Below the pieces are notes generated by a model. The model searched no databases and was not told where the DNA came from. It worked only from the letters and a program-made list of their open reading frames with translations. A program made the translations under genes and the position numbers. Positions 1 through 12,224 of a stretch of 64,000 bases of DNA are shown piece after piece. Within the stretch, counting starts at the first letter, position 1, and each line of letters opens with the position of its first letter. Source of the DNA: Proteles cristata cristata (lineage: Eukaryota > Chordata > Mammalia > Carnivora > Hyaenidae); assembly GCA_017311185.1 (NCBI GenBank), contig JAESUZ010004803.1:1-64000 (forward strand). The letters are read 5' to 3'.

Positions 1-1149
1 AATTTTCTGTGTGGACGGACCTGTGTCAATGGTCCTAGTTTTTCTACTCTGACAGTTATTCCATACAACTTCATGCAATATCTTCCGAGAATCAAAACTT
101 CTATACTAAAGAAATGAAAAAAATAATTCATAAAGTCCCTATCCCAAGGAGTATATATTTCCACACTACACAGCAAAGTGAATTAACCTCTCTCTGACAG
201 ACAGATTCCTTCCAATTCAGAGAAAATAAAGGGAGACTTCATGGAAGGAGATATAATTTGAGCTGGGATTTTAAAATTGCCTGAATTTTCTGTAGACTAG
301 GATGGAGGAAGAATTGGAGAAAGTTCCAAGTAGAGTGAGGTATGGAATGAAAAAGATACAACTAGTCGAAGAATCAGAAGACAACACATTTTTATAATAC
401 TTTGATTTTTTTATAGGATAATATTGGGAGGCAAAACAGGGAAGGCTGTGCAAGTCCTCAAATGCAAGGATAAAGAGTTTGTAGTTAAGTTAGTAGGTCC
501 ATCTCTAAGGGAAATGTGACATATTGGCAATGAAAAGGGAATAGGCTCGGCACTTTTTAGGCTTATGGAGAATGCCAGAAGTTCAAATATGGCAAGCTAT
601 TAGTCTGTGATTTTTGTTCCTGGGATTTCCACTACCTTATTAAGTATGAGAGCAATCACAACATTCACAAAATATGCACGAATCAACCGAGGCTTTTAGC
701 CTTAGTTTGAATGTCTGCATCAGTCACACCACATATATCTGGCTCAAGTATAAGCACAATAATCTTAATCTCCACTTGCCACTTCATAAATAAGACATTT
801 TAAAGGTGTTTTTTTACAGATACTGCTGAATGTTTGGAGCACATCATAAGAAAGTGAGAAACAGCTGTTGTATCTAGATTCAACAGACACATATTTGCAC
901 ATAGGGCAATGTTTAGAAAATGTCTTCAACCTGTTCTCTTCTTGAGATCATGAGGTCACCCTTCTGTATACCCACTGCTTGAGAAAAGAAATGGAGAGAA
1001 AAAAAACATCAGCACATAAGAAACTGAAGGTCTACAAAAGCAGAAAAAAACACCACTATTCAAGCATTAAAAATCAATAATCTTCTAGTTGAAGGGATTA
1101 AAAAGTATAAACTTTCCAATTATAAAATAAATAATGAATGGGGCTACAA
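1..1149. other. unclassified AT-rich sequence
   Basis: I see no gene, no young repeat and no recognisable motif here. The open frames are short and lack protein-like composition. Confidence 0.5.
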
Positions 1150-1318
1150 TACACAGCATTGAGAATACAGTTAATAATACATAACAACTTTGTATGATGA
1201 CAGGTGGTAGCTAGATTTATTGTAATTATTTCATACATACAAATGTTGAATCACTATGCTATACACCTGAAACTAATATAATATTCTTTGTAAAGTACAC
1301 TTCCATAAAAAGTAAATA
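1150..1318 (+). mobile_element. L1 3'-end fragment
   Basis: The block 'tatacacctgaaactaata' near 1259-1278 is the characteristic end of older carnivore L1 3' UTRs. A closely similar block recurs at 53785-53890. Only the tail is present. Subfamily cannot be assigned by eye. Confidence 0.6.
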
Positions 1319-1506
1319 ACATTCAAAGTGAATATTATGGAACCCTAATGATTCCATTTAATCCTACTCCCTTCCCCATCTCTTCTAAATTCATGTTTAA
1401 CTATTCAACACTTATTGATGCCTTTGCTTTTTAAAAGTTTTAAAAATTCCTATTGTAGATAAACACTTTTTGATGTAGAAGAATTATATTACGTAATTTA
1501 ATTTTT

Positions 1507-1905
1507 CTAGTGCTACTGTAAAAAATTACCACAAATTAAGTGACTTAAAATACAAATTTATTATATTACTGGAACTGAGAAGTGCACAATAGGTCTACCG
1601 AGCTAAAATGAAGGTATTGGTAGGGCTGTAATCCTTTCTGAATGCTCTAGAAAAGAATCCATGTCCCTGCCTTTTCCAATTTCTGCAGACTACTCACATT
1701 CCTTGGCTCATGACCCCTTTCCTCCACCTTTAAAGCAAACAACAGGTTGACTCCTTTTCATATCACATCTAATCTCTCTGACTTTCTCTTCTGCTTTGGT
1801 CTTCAATTTTTATGGATCCCTGTAATTACATCAAGTCCACCCAGGTAATTCAGAATAATTACCTGATTAGCAACTTTAATTCCATCTACAACCTAAAATC
1901 TCCTT
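1507..1905 (-). mobile_element. MLT1-type (ERVL-MaLR) solitary LTR
   Basis: Read on the minus strand this matches the MLT1 LTR pattern. It contains a 'gtaattacagggatcc' region, a purine-rich middle, 'ccaaggaatg', and an end in which 'aataaatttg' is followed by 'ttaagtcacttaatttgtgg'. No internal retroviral sequence or partner LTR is adjacent. It is an ancient, diverged, non-coding copy. Confidence 0.7.
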
Positions 1906-1929
1906 TGCCATATAAGGTGACATATACAC

Positions 1930-2480
1930 AGTTCAAAGTAACTCAACAATAAAATAAACAAGCAATCCAATTAGAAAATGAACACAAGATACAAAGGATA
2001 TATGGATAGAAAATCAGCACATGAAAAAATGTTCAACATCACTTGCCATTAGAGAAATGCAAATGAAGACCATGATGATATCACTACATACCCATTAGAA
2101 CAACTAAAATGAAAGTAGTGACAATACTATATGCTGGCAAGAATGAAATGAAACATTACTGGTAAGAATATAAAATGATACAGTTACTCTGAAAAGTAGT
2201 CTGGCAGTTTCTTAAAAAAATTAAATATACACTCACCATACCACCCAGCAATCACACTTCTGGCCATTAATCTCAGAAAGAAAACTATCCACATAAAAAT
2301 CTGTACACAATTGTTCATACATTAGTTGCAACAGCCCCAAACTGGAAATGACCAAAGTGTAGTCTAACAGATGAATAATGAATCAAACTGTGGTACATAA
2401 TACACATTGTAGGGCCAAGGAGTAAGTGTGACTATAAAGAGGTAACACAAGGAAATTTGGGGGTGATTAAATAGTTATGT
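1930..2480 (+). mobile_element. old L1 ORF2 3' fragment
   Basis: The sequence follows the C-terminal part of L1 ORF2: 'gttcaacatcac', 'gaaatgcaaatgaagacc', 'ctggcagtttctt', 'ccaccagcaatc'-like and 'aactgtggtacat' landmarks occur in the usual order. Many stops and indels show it is long dead. A SINE abuts its 3' side at 2481. Confidence 0.75.
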
Positions 2481-2671
2481 GGGGCACCTGTGTGGCTCAG
2501 TCGGTTATACGTTGGCTTTGGCTCAGGTCATGATCTCACAGTTTGTGGGTTCGAGCGCTGCACTGGGTTCTGTGCTGACAGCTCAGAGCCTGGAGCCTCC
2601 TTCAAATTCTGTGTCTTCCTCTCTCTCTCTCTCCCCCCTCTCTCTCAAAAATAAATAAACATTTTTAAAAA
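2481..2671 (+). mobile_element. Can-SINE (felid type A)
   Basis: It has the full head 'ggggcacctgtgtggctcag', the B box 'ggttcgagc' and the 'cagagcctggagcc' body. A (CT)n stretch and an 'ataaataaac' tail follow. It is diverged from the younger copies in this window, with no clear target duplication. Confidence 0.9.
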
Positions 2672-3160
2672 TTCACCTCAAATATCTACCAATACATAAT
2701 TTAATACTCTCCTTATAGATGAGGAGACTTTAAGATTATGTGACCAGTTTCCAGGTTTATCCTTCTGCACCTTGGACTGGCACTTTGCTTCAGTATGCAA
2801 CATCTATTGTATACTGATCCCTTAGTCGAAACTTCTAATTTAATGTTCTGCTATAACTCCATACACTGAAATATAAAACATATAGCTCAATCTCCGTATA
2901 ATTCCAAGAGTCCACAGGCCAGGGCCTCTACTCAACCATCAGATTGTGAAGCAACTATAAGGAAGAAGCTGAGAAATCTAGTTCCCAGGGTATTTGGCTC
3001 TTCCTTTAAATATCTGCACTCATTCCCAAAATAATAGATGACCAGAGATAACTTGGCAATTAATCTAGTCAGAAATGAGGCAGAATCCTACAGTCAGCAT
3101 TTGGAAGTTATATGCCCTGAGTCTTTGTTGGTAGCACTCTATGTCCTCCTTACCATTTCT

Positions 3161-3196
<36 letters not shown>

Positions 3197-3370
3197 AAAG
3201 ACAGAGAGTGAGTGAGGGAGAGGGGGAGAAGGGGAGAGAGAAAGAGAATCTTAAGCAAGGTCCACACTCAGCATAGAATCTGATGCATGGTTTGATTCCA
3301 CACCATGGGATCATGACCTGAACCAAAATCAAGAGTTAGACACTCAACCAACTGAGCCACCCAGGCACCC
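3161..3370 (-). mobile_element. Can-SINE (older type C), with TSD
   Basis: This is a reverse-oriented SINE with a T-rich start, a GA-rich tract, 'gggatcatgacctgaacc', and the end 'ccacccaggcaccc'. The 15-bp direct repeat ctccttaccatttct at 3146-3160 and 3371-3385 flanks it exactly, so both boundaries are firm. Confidence 0.95.
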
Positions 3371-3385
3371 CTCCTTACCATTTCT

Positions 3386-4830
3386 GATGAGAACCTTCCA
3401 GAACACCAAGCTCTTGGAGAACTCTTTGTTCTAACCTCATTTCTCATTTCCCAGAACATATTCCATCGTACTTAATCTCTGATGATCCAAAACAAAAATT
3501 TTGAAACTATTTAACTTTCTATCACTGGTCATATGGCCAAGATTTAATAGTAATAAATTTTCTTCAAATCCTTGAAATAATTGGTTTGGAAATGTTTGGC
3601 ATTAGTTCATAAAATTTGGAATCTCATGGATGATTCTCCTGAAAATTCCAACTGCTTATTTACTTTTAAATGGTAATTTTATAATTTCTTATTTGATGAC
3701 ATATTTCTGTGTGGAATTAAGCAAATACATGCAGCAGAATGCGAAGAGAAAATTGGGAAGCACTGCTTCCAAACAGAGCTGTCCACTATCATGATGTAGA
3801 CTCTTCATTTAAAAACAAATAAACAAATAAAATTTCATTTTCTCCACAAATTTTAAGGCCTTAAAAACTTCCAGAGCTCTCTATAAATGATTTTCTCATG
3901 TTCTCTACCTGGTAAGACAGCTGCTCCTTTGCTGTAGTTGTGACTCTATTATAAAAATTCAAGTGAAATCTATCATTTTTGAAGACAGCAAGAGAGCAAG
4001 TCCTAGGTTTCTCAAATGTCTTTACTGGTTGAATATTTAGAAAGGTCAGGACACCAATCAATGTTAGAATATGCAGAACTACTTAACTTTCTATCCAACA
4101 ATATATAAAATAAGCTCTTTCTCAGCTTCATGATTATTTCAGTTTTGCCTAATAATGCAATAATAAGCTGTTGCCAAACACTTATGAGATCATCCAAAGA
4201 GTACATTTTTCAATCTTGAATTAGTAGCCTTTCTTCCAGAATTGTGCTTTGAAGATTCATAAAGAGCACTAGCGAAGTCTAATTTGAGAAATGGATGTCA
4301 AATTGACCCTTAACAAAATCTGTGAAGTAGGATTTAAAGTAAGATGGAAAACAGAAGGAGATGAGAGCTTTTTATTCCATTGGGAGGCTGGCAAGCCATT
4401 TCTAAAAGAGAGCGCTCTGAGTCTTACTCAGGGACAAGAACATTAATGGATTTTGAGTTATATTTTCCTAGAATCATTGAAATTTTAATGGTGAATAAGT
4501 TAATTTATTTATTTTTCTGGTATTTGTTAAAAGGTTTGCTTTAGGTGTTTTCAGACAGCAGCTTTCATATTATTAGTCATTTTCTGGATATCAGATTACT
4601 TTGGGTTAGACTTGGGCATATTCCAAATTAAGTGATCCATAAGGAATAAGCAAAAGGTTTATCTTGGTTTGCCCTGTGACCTTCCTTCTCTGATGAATCT
4701 AAGTAGTTAATTTTTCCATTTCTTCAGTTTTTTATTTCTTGTTACAAGGGAGATGTCTATAGCTACTTACATGCCCGACCAGAAATCAGAAGTCACAATG
4801 TTTATTTTTAATTCTAATTGTTGGCAAAAT
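3386..4830. other. unclassified sequence
   Basis: No gene, young repeat or RNA gene is recognised. The open frames of 60-70 codons on the minus strand look like chance frames in AT-rich DNA. Confidence 0.5.
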
Positions 4831-4950
4831 TCCTCTCTGTAAAATAGGGATGAATAATAACTCCCCACATGCACACAGGTTTTTATGATTATGCCAGATA
4901 ACATAGGTGAAAGCCCCTAGTACAGTGGGTATTTGAGGCACTTAACCATT
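4830..4950 (+). repeat. MIR fragment
   Basis: The order 'ctctgtaaaatagggat', then 'ataataact', then a spacing consistent with 'gtgaaagcccctagtacagtg' follows the 3' half of MIR. It is strongly diverged. Confidence 0.6.
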
Positions 4951-5640
4951 TGTTGAGTCTTAATTTGACAAAGAACCACTCCAAATTGCAAAGAGGTTGT
5001 TTTATAAATATCCACATATAGGCTGAATGTTAAGAACTTAAAAACAATTCCACAATGAAACACTGATATTGATATTGTTGCAATTCAATTTCCAGATTTT
5101 CCGAAAAGTCTATCTTACTTAACCTATAGTATAGTAACAGTATTTCACCAAAAATCCCTACAAAGAGAGCTGTAACTCCGAGATCACTGAGTACCTGAGA
5201 ACAGCAGAAGGAAGAAGAGGAAAATGGAGAAGGCTGTAAAAGTAACAAATACATCTTAACCATGTGCCATCATTCCCACTTCCTAAATCATTCTCCCCCT
5301 GACCAGTCGGTGACATCCCCGAGGTCTCCTAATTCACAAATGTTATTTCAGTGACACTAATGGTACTTCTCCAAAGTTCAAGATAGAGAACTGATATACT
5401 TGCAGTAGGTATTTCTAGTGAAAGAGCTTCCTGAGTCCTTTGATGTCCTGGGAGCAGAGTGGGAGACAAAGACATGAAGGAAACATGTACATACACCTGT
5501 TTCAAAATTATGCTGCTCTAGGGAAATGAGGGTCTAATCTCAAAACATACTTTCTCTGAGAATTTATTCTCAGTCATGCCCTCAACTATATACTGATGAG
5601 GTCCATTTCATGAACAGATTTGCCAATGTCTTACTTATAT
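4951..5640. other. unclassified sequence
   Basis: No gene or repeat is recognised. A minus-strand frame at 5030-5263 has no family resemblance that I can see. Confidence 0.5.
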
Positions 5641-6215
5641 CTTTATTATTATTATCATTATTATTGTTTAAATTCAATTTAGTTAACATACAGTGTAGTA
5701 TGGTTTCAGGAGTAGAACCCAGTGATTCATCACTTACAATGTAACAGCTCGTGCTCTTCCCAACAAGTGCTCTCCTAAATGTTCATCACCCATTTAGACC
5801 ATCTCCCACCTCCATCCTCACCAGCCAACGCCAACACCAACACCTCTCCAGCAAATGTTTGTTCTCTGTATTTAATAGTCTCTCATGGTTTGCCTCCCCC
5901 TCTGCTTTTATCTTATTTTTCCTCACCTTTCCCTCTGTTCATTTGTGTTTTTTTATTAAAATTCACATGAGTGAAATCACATGAATTTGTCTTTCTCTGA
6001 CTTATTTCACTTATTTCACTTAGCATAATACACACTAGTTACATCCATATTGTTGCAAATGGCAAGATTTCATTCTTTTTGATCCTCACGTAATATTTCA
6101 TTGTGTGTATGTATATATATACATATATATAAACATATATACTACCTATATGTAATCCATTAATCCATTCATCAATAGATGGACATGTGGGTTCTTTCCA
6201 TAATTTCAACAAACA
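5641..6215 (-). mobile_element. L1 3' end, antisense
   Basis: Landmarks of the carnivore L1 3' end read on the minus strand: 'gttaacatacagtgtagta', a C-rich stretch (complement of the G-rich 3' UTR), 'tctctcatggtttgcc', 'tcacatgagtgaaatcac', 'ttcatcaatagatggacat'. The 5' part is missing. Confidence 0.8.
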
Positions 6216-6317
6216 AATCTGACTTATATTTTGTAGAGAGATGCTACCAGATTAAAAATTAAGAACTCAGTCTTGGAAAGCCAAAGTCACAATCATTGCA
6301 TGACTCTGCCAAGGGTC

Positions 6318-6420
6318 ACTCATTCTATTCAACATTCATTCACATTTCTCCAGGTCTGTGCTTGGTATAGAGAATGCAGTGGTGAACATGGTTTTTGCCT
6401 TAGAAGTTCATGGCCTAAGC
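6318..6420 (-). repeat. L2 3'-end fragment
   Basis: The order 'ttctattcaacattcatt', 'tgcttggtatagagaatgcagtggtgaac' (split), then 'ttcatggcctaagc' fits the reverse complement of the L2 3' end. It is diverged. Confidence 0.5.
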
Positions 6421-7199
6421 TGAAGAGAAATATCTTGAGGAAAATTCTATATTTAGTCTTATTCATATCCTGGCCTATACTTGAACCAATCAATGTGGTA
6501 ATCTGTTACCACATTTCCACCCTTGAGGTGAGAAAGATGAGGTGTGGATAAGAACAAAAGACAAAGAACACAAGTATGAAAACTGAGTGTTCCACATAAA
6601 TGACATTACGGTTTCCCAAAGGAAAGTAGGATGGTAAAAGAAATGCTATAATCAGAAAGAAGACATATAAATGCTATGTAAGGTTTCACAAAGCCACTTA
6701 TGTGGGCAGCTCATCAGGAAAAATATCATTCCCCATTTACTACAACCAAACAAAGGGTACACAAACATACTCTTCACAGGAATCCTGTTAAAACAACAAT
6801 AACAACAACCTGGTGATACAGGTTGCTCAGTGATCTGTACTAACAGATCCTCATCTGGCTACTAGCGAGAAACAGTGTGTCATTCTATCCTTGCCAACCA
6901 ATTTCCAGGCCTGTCACAGAAGAGCCATGTAGGTCTGCCACCATGACACGGTATCTACTAAAACAACTGTTATTTTTTTTTAATAAAACATTCTTCTTAT
7001 TACTCATGCAACATTGATTCAGTCCACAGACAGAAAATGAAAGAGCCATATACAATAATTTACCCAATAATGTATTCAGGGCACTCCCTAGTCTGTGCAG
7101 AATGGTGCAGAAACCCTCAGGGCAAAAGGTGAGGGCTGGCAAAGAATCTGGAAATTGAGATAGAAAATCCGAGAGAGGAAAAAGCCACAGAAGAGGGAG
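6421..7199. other. unclassified sequence
   Basis: No gene or named repeat is recognised. A minus-strand frame at 6885-7142 has no recognisable family. Confidence 0.45.
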
Positions 7200-7617
7200 C
7201 TCTCAAAACTATGAATAAATTCTAAGACTAAAATTATAATCTAGGTATAAAACCTAAGTATAAACTGACCACTGAGCAGTGAAACACCAAAAAGTCTGTT
7301 GGAAAGCAATATCTGGAAAGCTGAAAGGGCTGAGCAAAGATTTCAGCCTCGCCCAGTGCAAGTAGAGTGTTTTGAGTTTGAATTTTGCTAAGTTAGAGAG
7401 GCTTGATAAATATCTAGAGTCTCCAATAAAACTGCAGAAATGAGTAATGCCCAGGAGTAAACACTATGTCTCACCCTAAGACTAAAAGAAAATAATAATA
7501 ATGTCCAGACATGATTAAAAACTTACTAGACATGGAAACAGAAAAATGCAGTCCATAATTAAAAGAAAAGGCAGTCAAAAGAAACTCCAAAATAATGCAG
7601 ATGTTGGAATCAGTAGA
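7200..7617 (+). mobile_element. old L1/HAL1-like 5' segment
   Basis: The end of this stretch ('gaaactccaaaataatgcag', then 'atgttggaatcagtagacaa') matches the region upstream of or within ORF1 of old L1M/HAL1 elements. The same element seems to resume at about 8700, so the sequence between is inserted. Confidence 0.5.
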
Positions 7618-8440
7618 CAAGTATTTATTTGTTTGTTTGTTTCCAGTATAGTCAACATACACTATTATATCAGTTTCAGATGTACAATATAGTCATTCAA
7701 CAATTCTATATAATACTCATTGTACTCTTAATTCCTTCACCTATTTCATGCATTCTCTACCCACCTTCCCTCTGGCAACCACCGGTTTGTTCTTTATATT
7801 TAAGAACTTATATTTTATTTGTCTCTCTTTTTCTTGGTTTGTTTCTTAAATTTCACATATGAGTGAAATCATATGGTATCATTTCAGAAATCATTTTTCT
7901 GTGACTGACATATCACTTACCATTATACCCTCTAGATCCATCCATGCTATTGCAAATGACAAGATTTCATTTTTTAAAAAAATGTTTAATGTTTATTTAT
8001 TTTTGAGAGAAAGACAGATGGACCATGAACAGGGGAGGGGCAAAGACACACACACACACACACACAGAATTTGAAACAGGCTCCAGGCTCTGAGCTGTCA
8101 GCACAGAGGCTCATGCGGAACTCAAACCCACTAACTGTGAGATCATGAGCCAAAGTCAGATGCTTACCTCCCTGAGCCACCCAGGCACCCCTACAAGATT
8201 TCATTTTTTTATGGCTGAGTAATATTCCATTGTATATATACTATATATACTGCATCATCTTTATCTATTCATCTATTAATGAACACTTGGGTAGCTTCCG
8301 TATCTTGACTATTGTAAATCATTCTACAATAAACATCCAGGTACCTGTATCTCCTTAGATTAGTGTTTTCATACTCTGGATAAATACCCAGTAGTGGAAC
8401 TACTGGATCATATGATAATTCTTTTTTTTTTTTTTTTTTT
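7618..8440 (-). mobile_element. L1 3' end, antisense, SINE-interrupted
   Basis: Minus-strand L1 3' UTR and ORF2 C-terminal landmarks run in order: 'tatagtcaacatac', 'tcacatatgagtgaaatcat', 'tccatccatgctattgcaaa', 'atggctgagtaatattccat', 'gataaatacccagtagtgg'. A SINE at 7976-8192 splits it with a clean duplication. It lies inside the plus-strand L1/HAL1-like element. Confidence 0.8.
7976..8192 (-). mobile_element. Can-SINE (felid type A), with TSD
   Basis: A full reverse-oriented SINE ending 'ccacccaggcacccct'. The 17-bp duplication acaagatttcatttttt spans 7959-7975 and 8193-8209. It carries an internal (AC)11 tract near 8047-8068 that replaces part of the usual GA-rich stretch. Confidence 0.95.
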
Positions 8441-8482
8441 TAACATTGAGGAATCTCTATACAGTTGGCACACAAGTGCTTA

Positions 8483-8680
8483 TTTTTTTTTTTTGTTATT
8501 TTAGAGAAAAAGTATATATGCAAGTGGGGGAGAGCAGCAAATGGAGAGAGAATCTCAAACAGGCCTTATGCTCACTCAGCGCAGAGGCCAATGTGGAGCT
8601 CAATCCCACGACCCAGGGATCATGACCTGAGCTGAAACCAAGAGTTGGGCATACAACTGAATGAGCTGCCCAGGCACCCT
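8483..8680 (-). mobile_element. Can-SINE (older type C)
   Basis: Reverse-oriented: poly(T), GA-rich tract, 'gggatcatgacctgagctg', 'gcccaggcaccct'. It is more diverged than the type A and B copies. Confidence 0.85.
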
Positions 8681-8699
8681 GCAAACAATTCTAAAGTTG

Positions 8700-8975
8700 C
8701 TATTATAAAACATAGATCAAGTCTAGAGGAAAAGATGATCATAGTGGATGAGAAGATGGAATATCTAAGCAGAAAAATAGAAACTATGAAAAAGAACCAA
8801 ATAAAAACTCTAGAGAGGCAATATCTGAAATAAAAAATTCAACAGAAGGCTGAATAAAAGATTAGAGCCATTCCCTCCCTCTCCAACAAAATCACAAGTT
8901 TGAAAAGTTCTTTAGCTGAAAAGAAATGACATCAGATGAAACTTCATACATACACAAAGAAATAAAGGGAAGAGG
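8700..8975 (+). mobile_element. old L1/HAL1-like ORF1-region segment
   Basis: 'aaaatagaaactatgaaaaa', 'gaaccaaataaaaactctag' and 'ctgaaataaaaaattcaaca' are landmarks of old L1M/HAL1 ORF1 coding sequence. The frame at 8645-8833 covers it and ends in a stop. Confidence 0.55.
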
Positions 8976-8979
8976 ACAT

Positions 8980-11290
8980 GGTAAATATGTGGATAATCTT
9001 AATAGATAATAGTTTGCCAATATATGCAAAAAAAGCATTTGACAGAATACAACATCCTTTATTAATAAAAACCCTCAAGAAAGTCGGGATAGAAGGAAGA
9101 TACTTAAACATCATAAAAGCCATATATGAAAAGCCAACAGCTTATATCAGCCTCAATGGGCAAAAAATGAGAGCTTTCCCCTGGAGATGAGGAACACGAC
9201 AGGGATGTCCACTCTCACCACTGTTGTTTTAACATAGTGTTATAGGTCCTAGCATCAGCAATCAGACAACAAAATGAAATAAAAGGCATCAAAATTGGCA
9301 AAGAAGAAGTCAAACTTTCACTGTTCACAGACAACATAATATTCTACATGAAAAACCTGAAAGACTTCACCAAAATACTATTAAAACTGGTACATGAATT
9401 CAGCAAAGTCGCAGGGTACAGAATCAATGTACAGAAACCAGTTGCATTTTAATACATCAATAATGAAGCAACAGAAAGAGAAATAAAGAAATTGATCCCA
9501 TTTACAATTGCACCAAGAACTATAAAATACCTAGGAATAAACCTAACCAAAGATGTAAAAGACCTGTATGCTGAGAACTATAAGCAAACTCATGAAGGAA
9601 ACTGAAGAAGACACAAAGAAAGGGAAAAATATTCCATGCTAATGGACTGGAATAAATACTGTTAAAATGTCAATACTACCCAAAGCAATCTACACATTCA
9701 ATGCAATCCCAATCAAAATTACACCAGCATTCTTCTCAAAACTGGAACAAATGATCCTAAAATTTGTATGGAAACACAAAAGACCCCGAATAGCTAAAGT
9801 AATATTGAAGAAGAAAACCAAAGTGGGAGGCATCACCATCCCAGACTTTAGCCTCTATTGCAAAGCTGTAATCATCAAGACAGTATAGTATTGGCAAAAA
9901 AAAACATACACATAGACTAATGGAATAGAACAGAGAACCCAGAATTGGACCCACAAATGTATGGCCAACTAAACTTTGACAAAGGAGGAGAGAGCATCCA
10001 ATGAAAAAAAAAGACGGTTTCTTTAGCAAATGGTGCTGGGAGAACTGGACAGCAACATGAAGAACAATAAAACTAGACCACTTTCTTACACCATACACAA
10101 AAATAAACTCAAAATGTATGAAAGGCCTGAATGTAAGATAGAAAACCATCAAAACCCTAGAGGAGAAAGAAGGAAACAACCTCTTTGACCTCAGCCACAG
10201 CAATTTCTTACTTGACACATCTCCAAAGGCAAGGGAATTAAAAGCAAAATTGAACTACTGGGGCCTCATCAAGATAAAAAGCTTCTGGACTGCAAAGGAA
10301 ACAATCAACAAAACTAAAAGGCAACCGACAGAATGGGAAAAGATATTTGCAAATGACATATTGGAAAAAGGACTAGTATCCAAAATCTATAAAGAATTCA
10401 ACAAACTCCACATCCGAAAAAACAATTAATCCAGTGAAGAACTGGACAGAATACATGAATAGATACTTTTCCAAAGAAAACATCCAGTTGGCCAATAGAC
10501 ACATGAAAAGATGCTCAACATCACTCCTCATCAGGGAAATACAAATCAAAGCCACACTGAGATACCACCTTACACCAGTCAGACTGGCTAAAATGAACAA
10601 ATCAGGTAACAATAGATGCTGGTGAGGATGTGGAGAAACAGGAAACCTCTTGCACTGTTGGTGGGAATGCAAACTGGTACAGCCGCTCTGGAAAACAGTG
10701 TGGAGGTTCCTCAAAAAATTAAAAATACCCTATGACCCAGCAATAGCACTGCTAGGAATTTACCCAAAGAATACAGGAGTGCTGATGCACTGGGGCATGT
10801 GTACCCCAATGTTTATAGCAGCAGTCTCAACACTAGCCAAATTATGGAAAGAGCCCAAATGTCCATCAACTGATGAATGGATAAAGAATATGTGGTGTGT
10901 GTAAATGTATGGAATACTACTTGGCAATGAGAAAGAATGAAATCATGCCATTTACAGCAATGTGATTGGAACTGGAGGGTATTATGCTGAGTGAAACAAG
11001 TCAGTCAAAGAAGGACAGATCTCATATATTTTCACTCATATGTGAATCTTGAAAAACTTAACAGAAGGCCATGGGGGAAGGGAAGGGGAAAAAAATAGTT
11101 ACAAACAAAGAGGGAGGGAGGCAAACCACAAGAGACTCTTAAAGACAAAGAACAAACTGAGGGTGCATCAGTGCGGGTGGGAGAGAAGGGAAAATGGGTG
11201 ATGGGCATTGAGGAGGGCACTTGTTGCAATGAGCACTGAGTGTTGTATGTAAGCTAATTTGACAAATTATATTCACAAAAAATAACAATG
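8980..11290 (+). mobile_element. 5'-truncated L1 (ORF2 second half and 3' UTR)
   Basis: This is the reverse-transcriptase part of ORF2 onward. '[16 protein letters not shown]' is encoded near 9035-9080, the catalytic F/YADD site is degraded to LFTDN near 9320, and '[19 protein letters not shown]' near 10650-10706 marks the C-terminal region. The 3' UTR runs to the 'gctaatttgac' end. Frames are broken at many points (for example 9190 and 9890), so it cannot encode a working protein. It is older than the L1s at 42-52 kb. Confidence 0.9.
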
Positions 11291-11329
11291 ATATTTTGTA
11301 TCTTCTATTAATTTCTTGAAAAAATACCT

Positions 11330-11415
11330 GATTGTATATAGTTAACACTACTGAACTATACACTTAAAAATAATTAAGATGATAAATTTTGTATCTTTTT
11401 ACCACTAAAAAGACA
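11330..11415 (+). mobile_element. old L1 3'-terminal fragment
   Basis: 'aactatacacttaaaaataa', 'ttaagatgataaattttgta' and 'ttttaccacta' follow a well-known old L1 3' end. It may be the far end of the element into which the 8980-11290 L1 inserted. Confidence 0.55.
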
Positions 11416-11845
11416 ACTTACTATTTAGTGGAAAACATATGATATTGTATTGTAGGAATTGTAATATTCATAGATATAAAATATACAAAACAATATAACA
11501 AAGGATGGGGAGTCTAAGTAGATTATAGTGTTATAAAATTTTTATTGGAAATAGTACTATATTAACTCTAAGTAGAATGTTGTAAGTTAAAGATCAATAT
11601 TTAGTACCATCTTCAGTGATCTTTAGTACAACTTCTTAAAAATAATACATAAGTTATATCCAGAAAGTCATTATAATAATTAAAACAAAACATTAAAAAA
11701 TTTGATTAGCCCAAAAGAAAACAGGAAAGGAGAAAAACAGGAGTGGGAAAAAGGCAGGACAAATAGAAAGCATACAGCAAAATAGTAGACTTGGAATCCC
11801 ACTTACAACTATGTTGTAGTAACTGTAGTAAATCAGCCCTCCTAA
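11416..11845. other. unclassified, partly L1-like sequence
   Basis: The part at about 11700-11810 ('aaaacaggaaagg', 'acagcaaaatagtagactt') resembles old L1 internal sequence. The rest is AT-rich with nothing recognised. Confidence 0.4.
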
Positions 11846-12205
11846 TACTACATGGCAATGAGAAACAATGAAATCTGGCCATGTGTAGCAACATGGATGG
11901 ACCTTGAGGGTGTTATGCTGAGCGAAATAAGTCAGGCAGAGAAGGACAAATATCATATGTGTGCACGTATAGGAGGATTAGGAGGAACTTAACAGAGGAC
12001 CAAGGGGGAGAAGAAGGGCGGAAATGGTGGGGGAAAGGGAGAGAGGCAAACCATGAGAGACTCTTGAATGCTGACAAAAACTGAGGACTGGTGGATGTGG
12101 GGGGGAGGAGGGGTGGGCATGGAGGAGGACACTTGTGGGGATGAGCACTGGGTGTTATGTGGAAACTAATTTGACAATAAACTATTTGTAAAAAAAAAAA
12201 AAAAA
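11846..12205 (+). mobile_element. young 5'-truncated L1 3' end, with TSD
   Basis: A 360-bp L1 tail: the last ORF2 codons, a G-rich 3' UTR ending 'gacaataaactatttg', and a poly(A) tail. The 15-bp duplication aatcagccctcctaa at 11831-11845 and 12206-12220 is perfect, showing a fairly recent insertion. Confidence 0.95.
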
Positions 12206-12224
12206 AATCAGCCCTCCTAAAATA

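Noticed and set aside
7986..8204. Frame with CVCVCVCL and 'GAWVAQ' peptide, repeated in similar form at many sites
   Set aside because: These are antisense or sense readings of the SINE body and head, not proteins.
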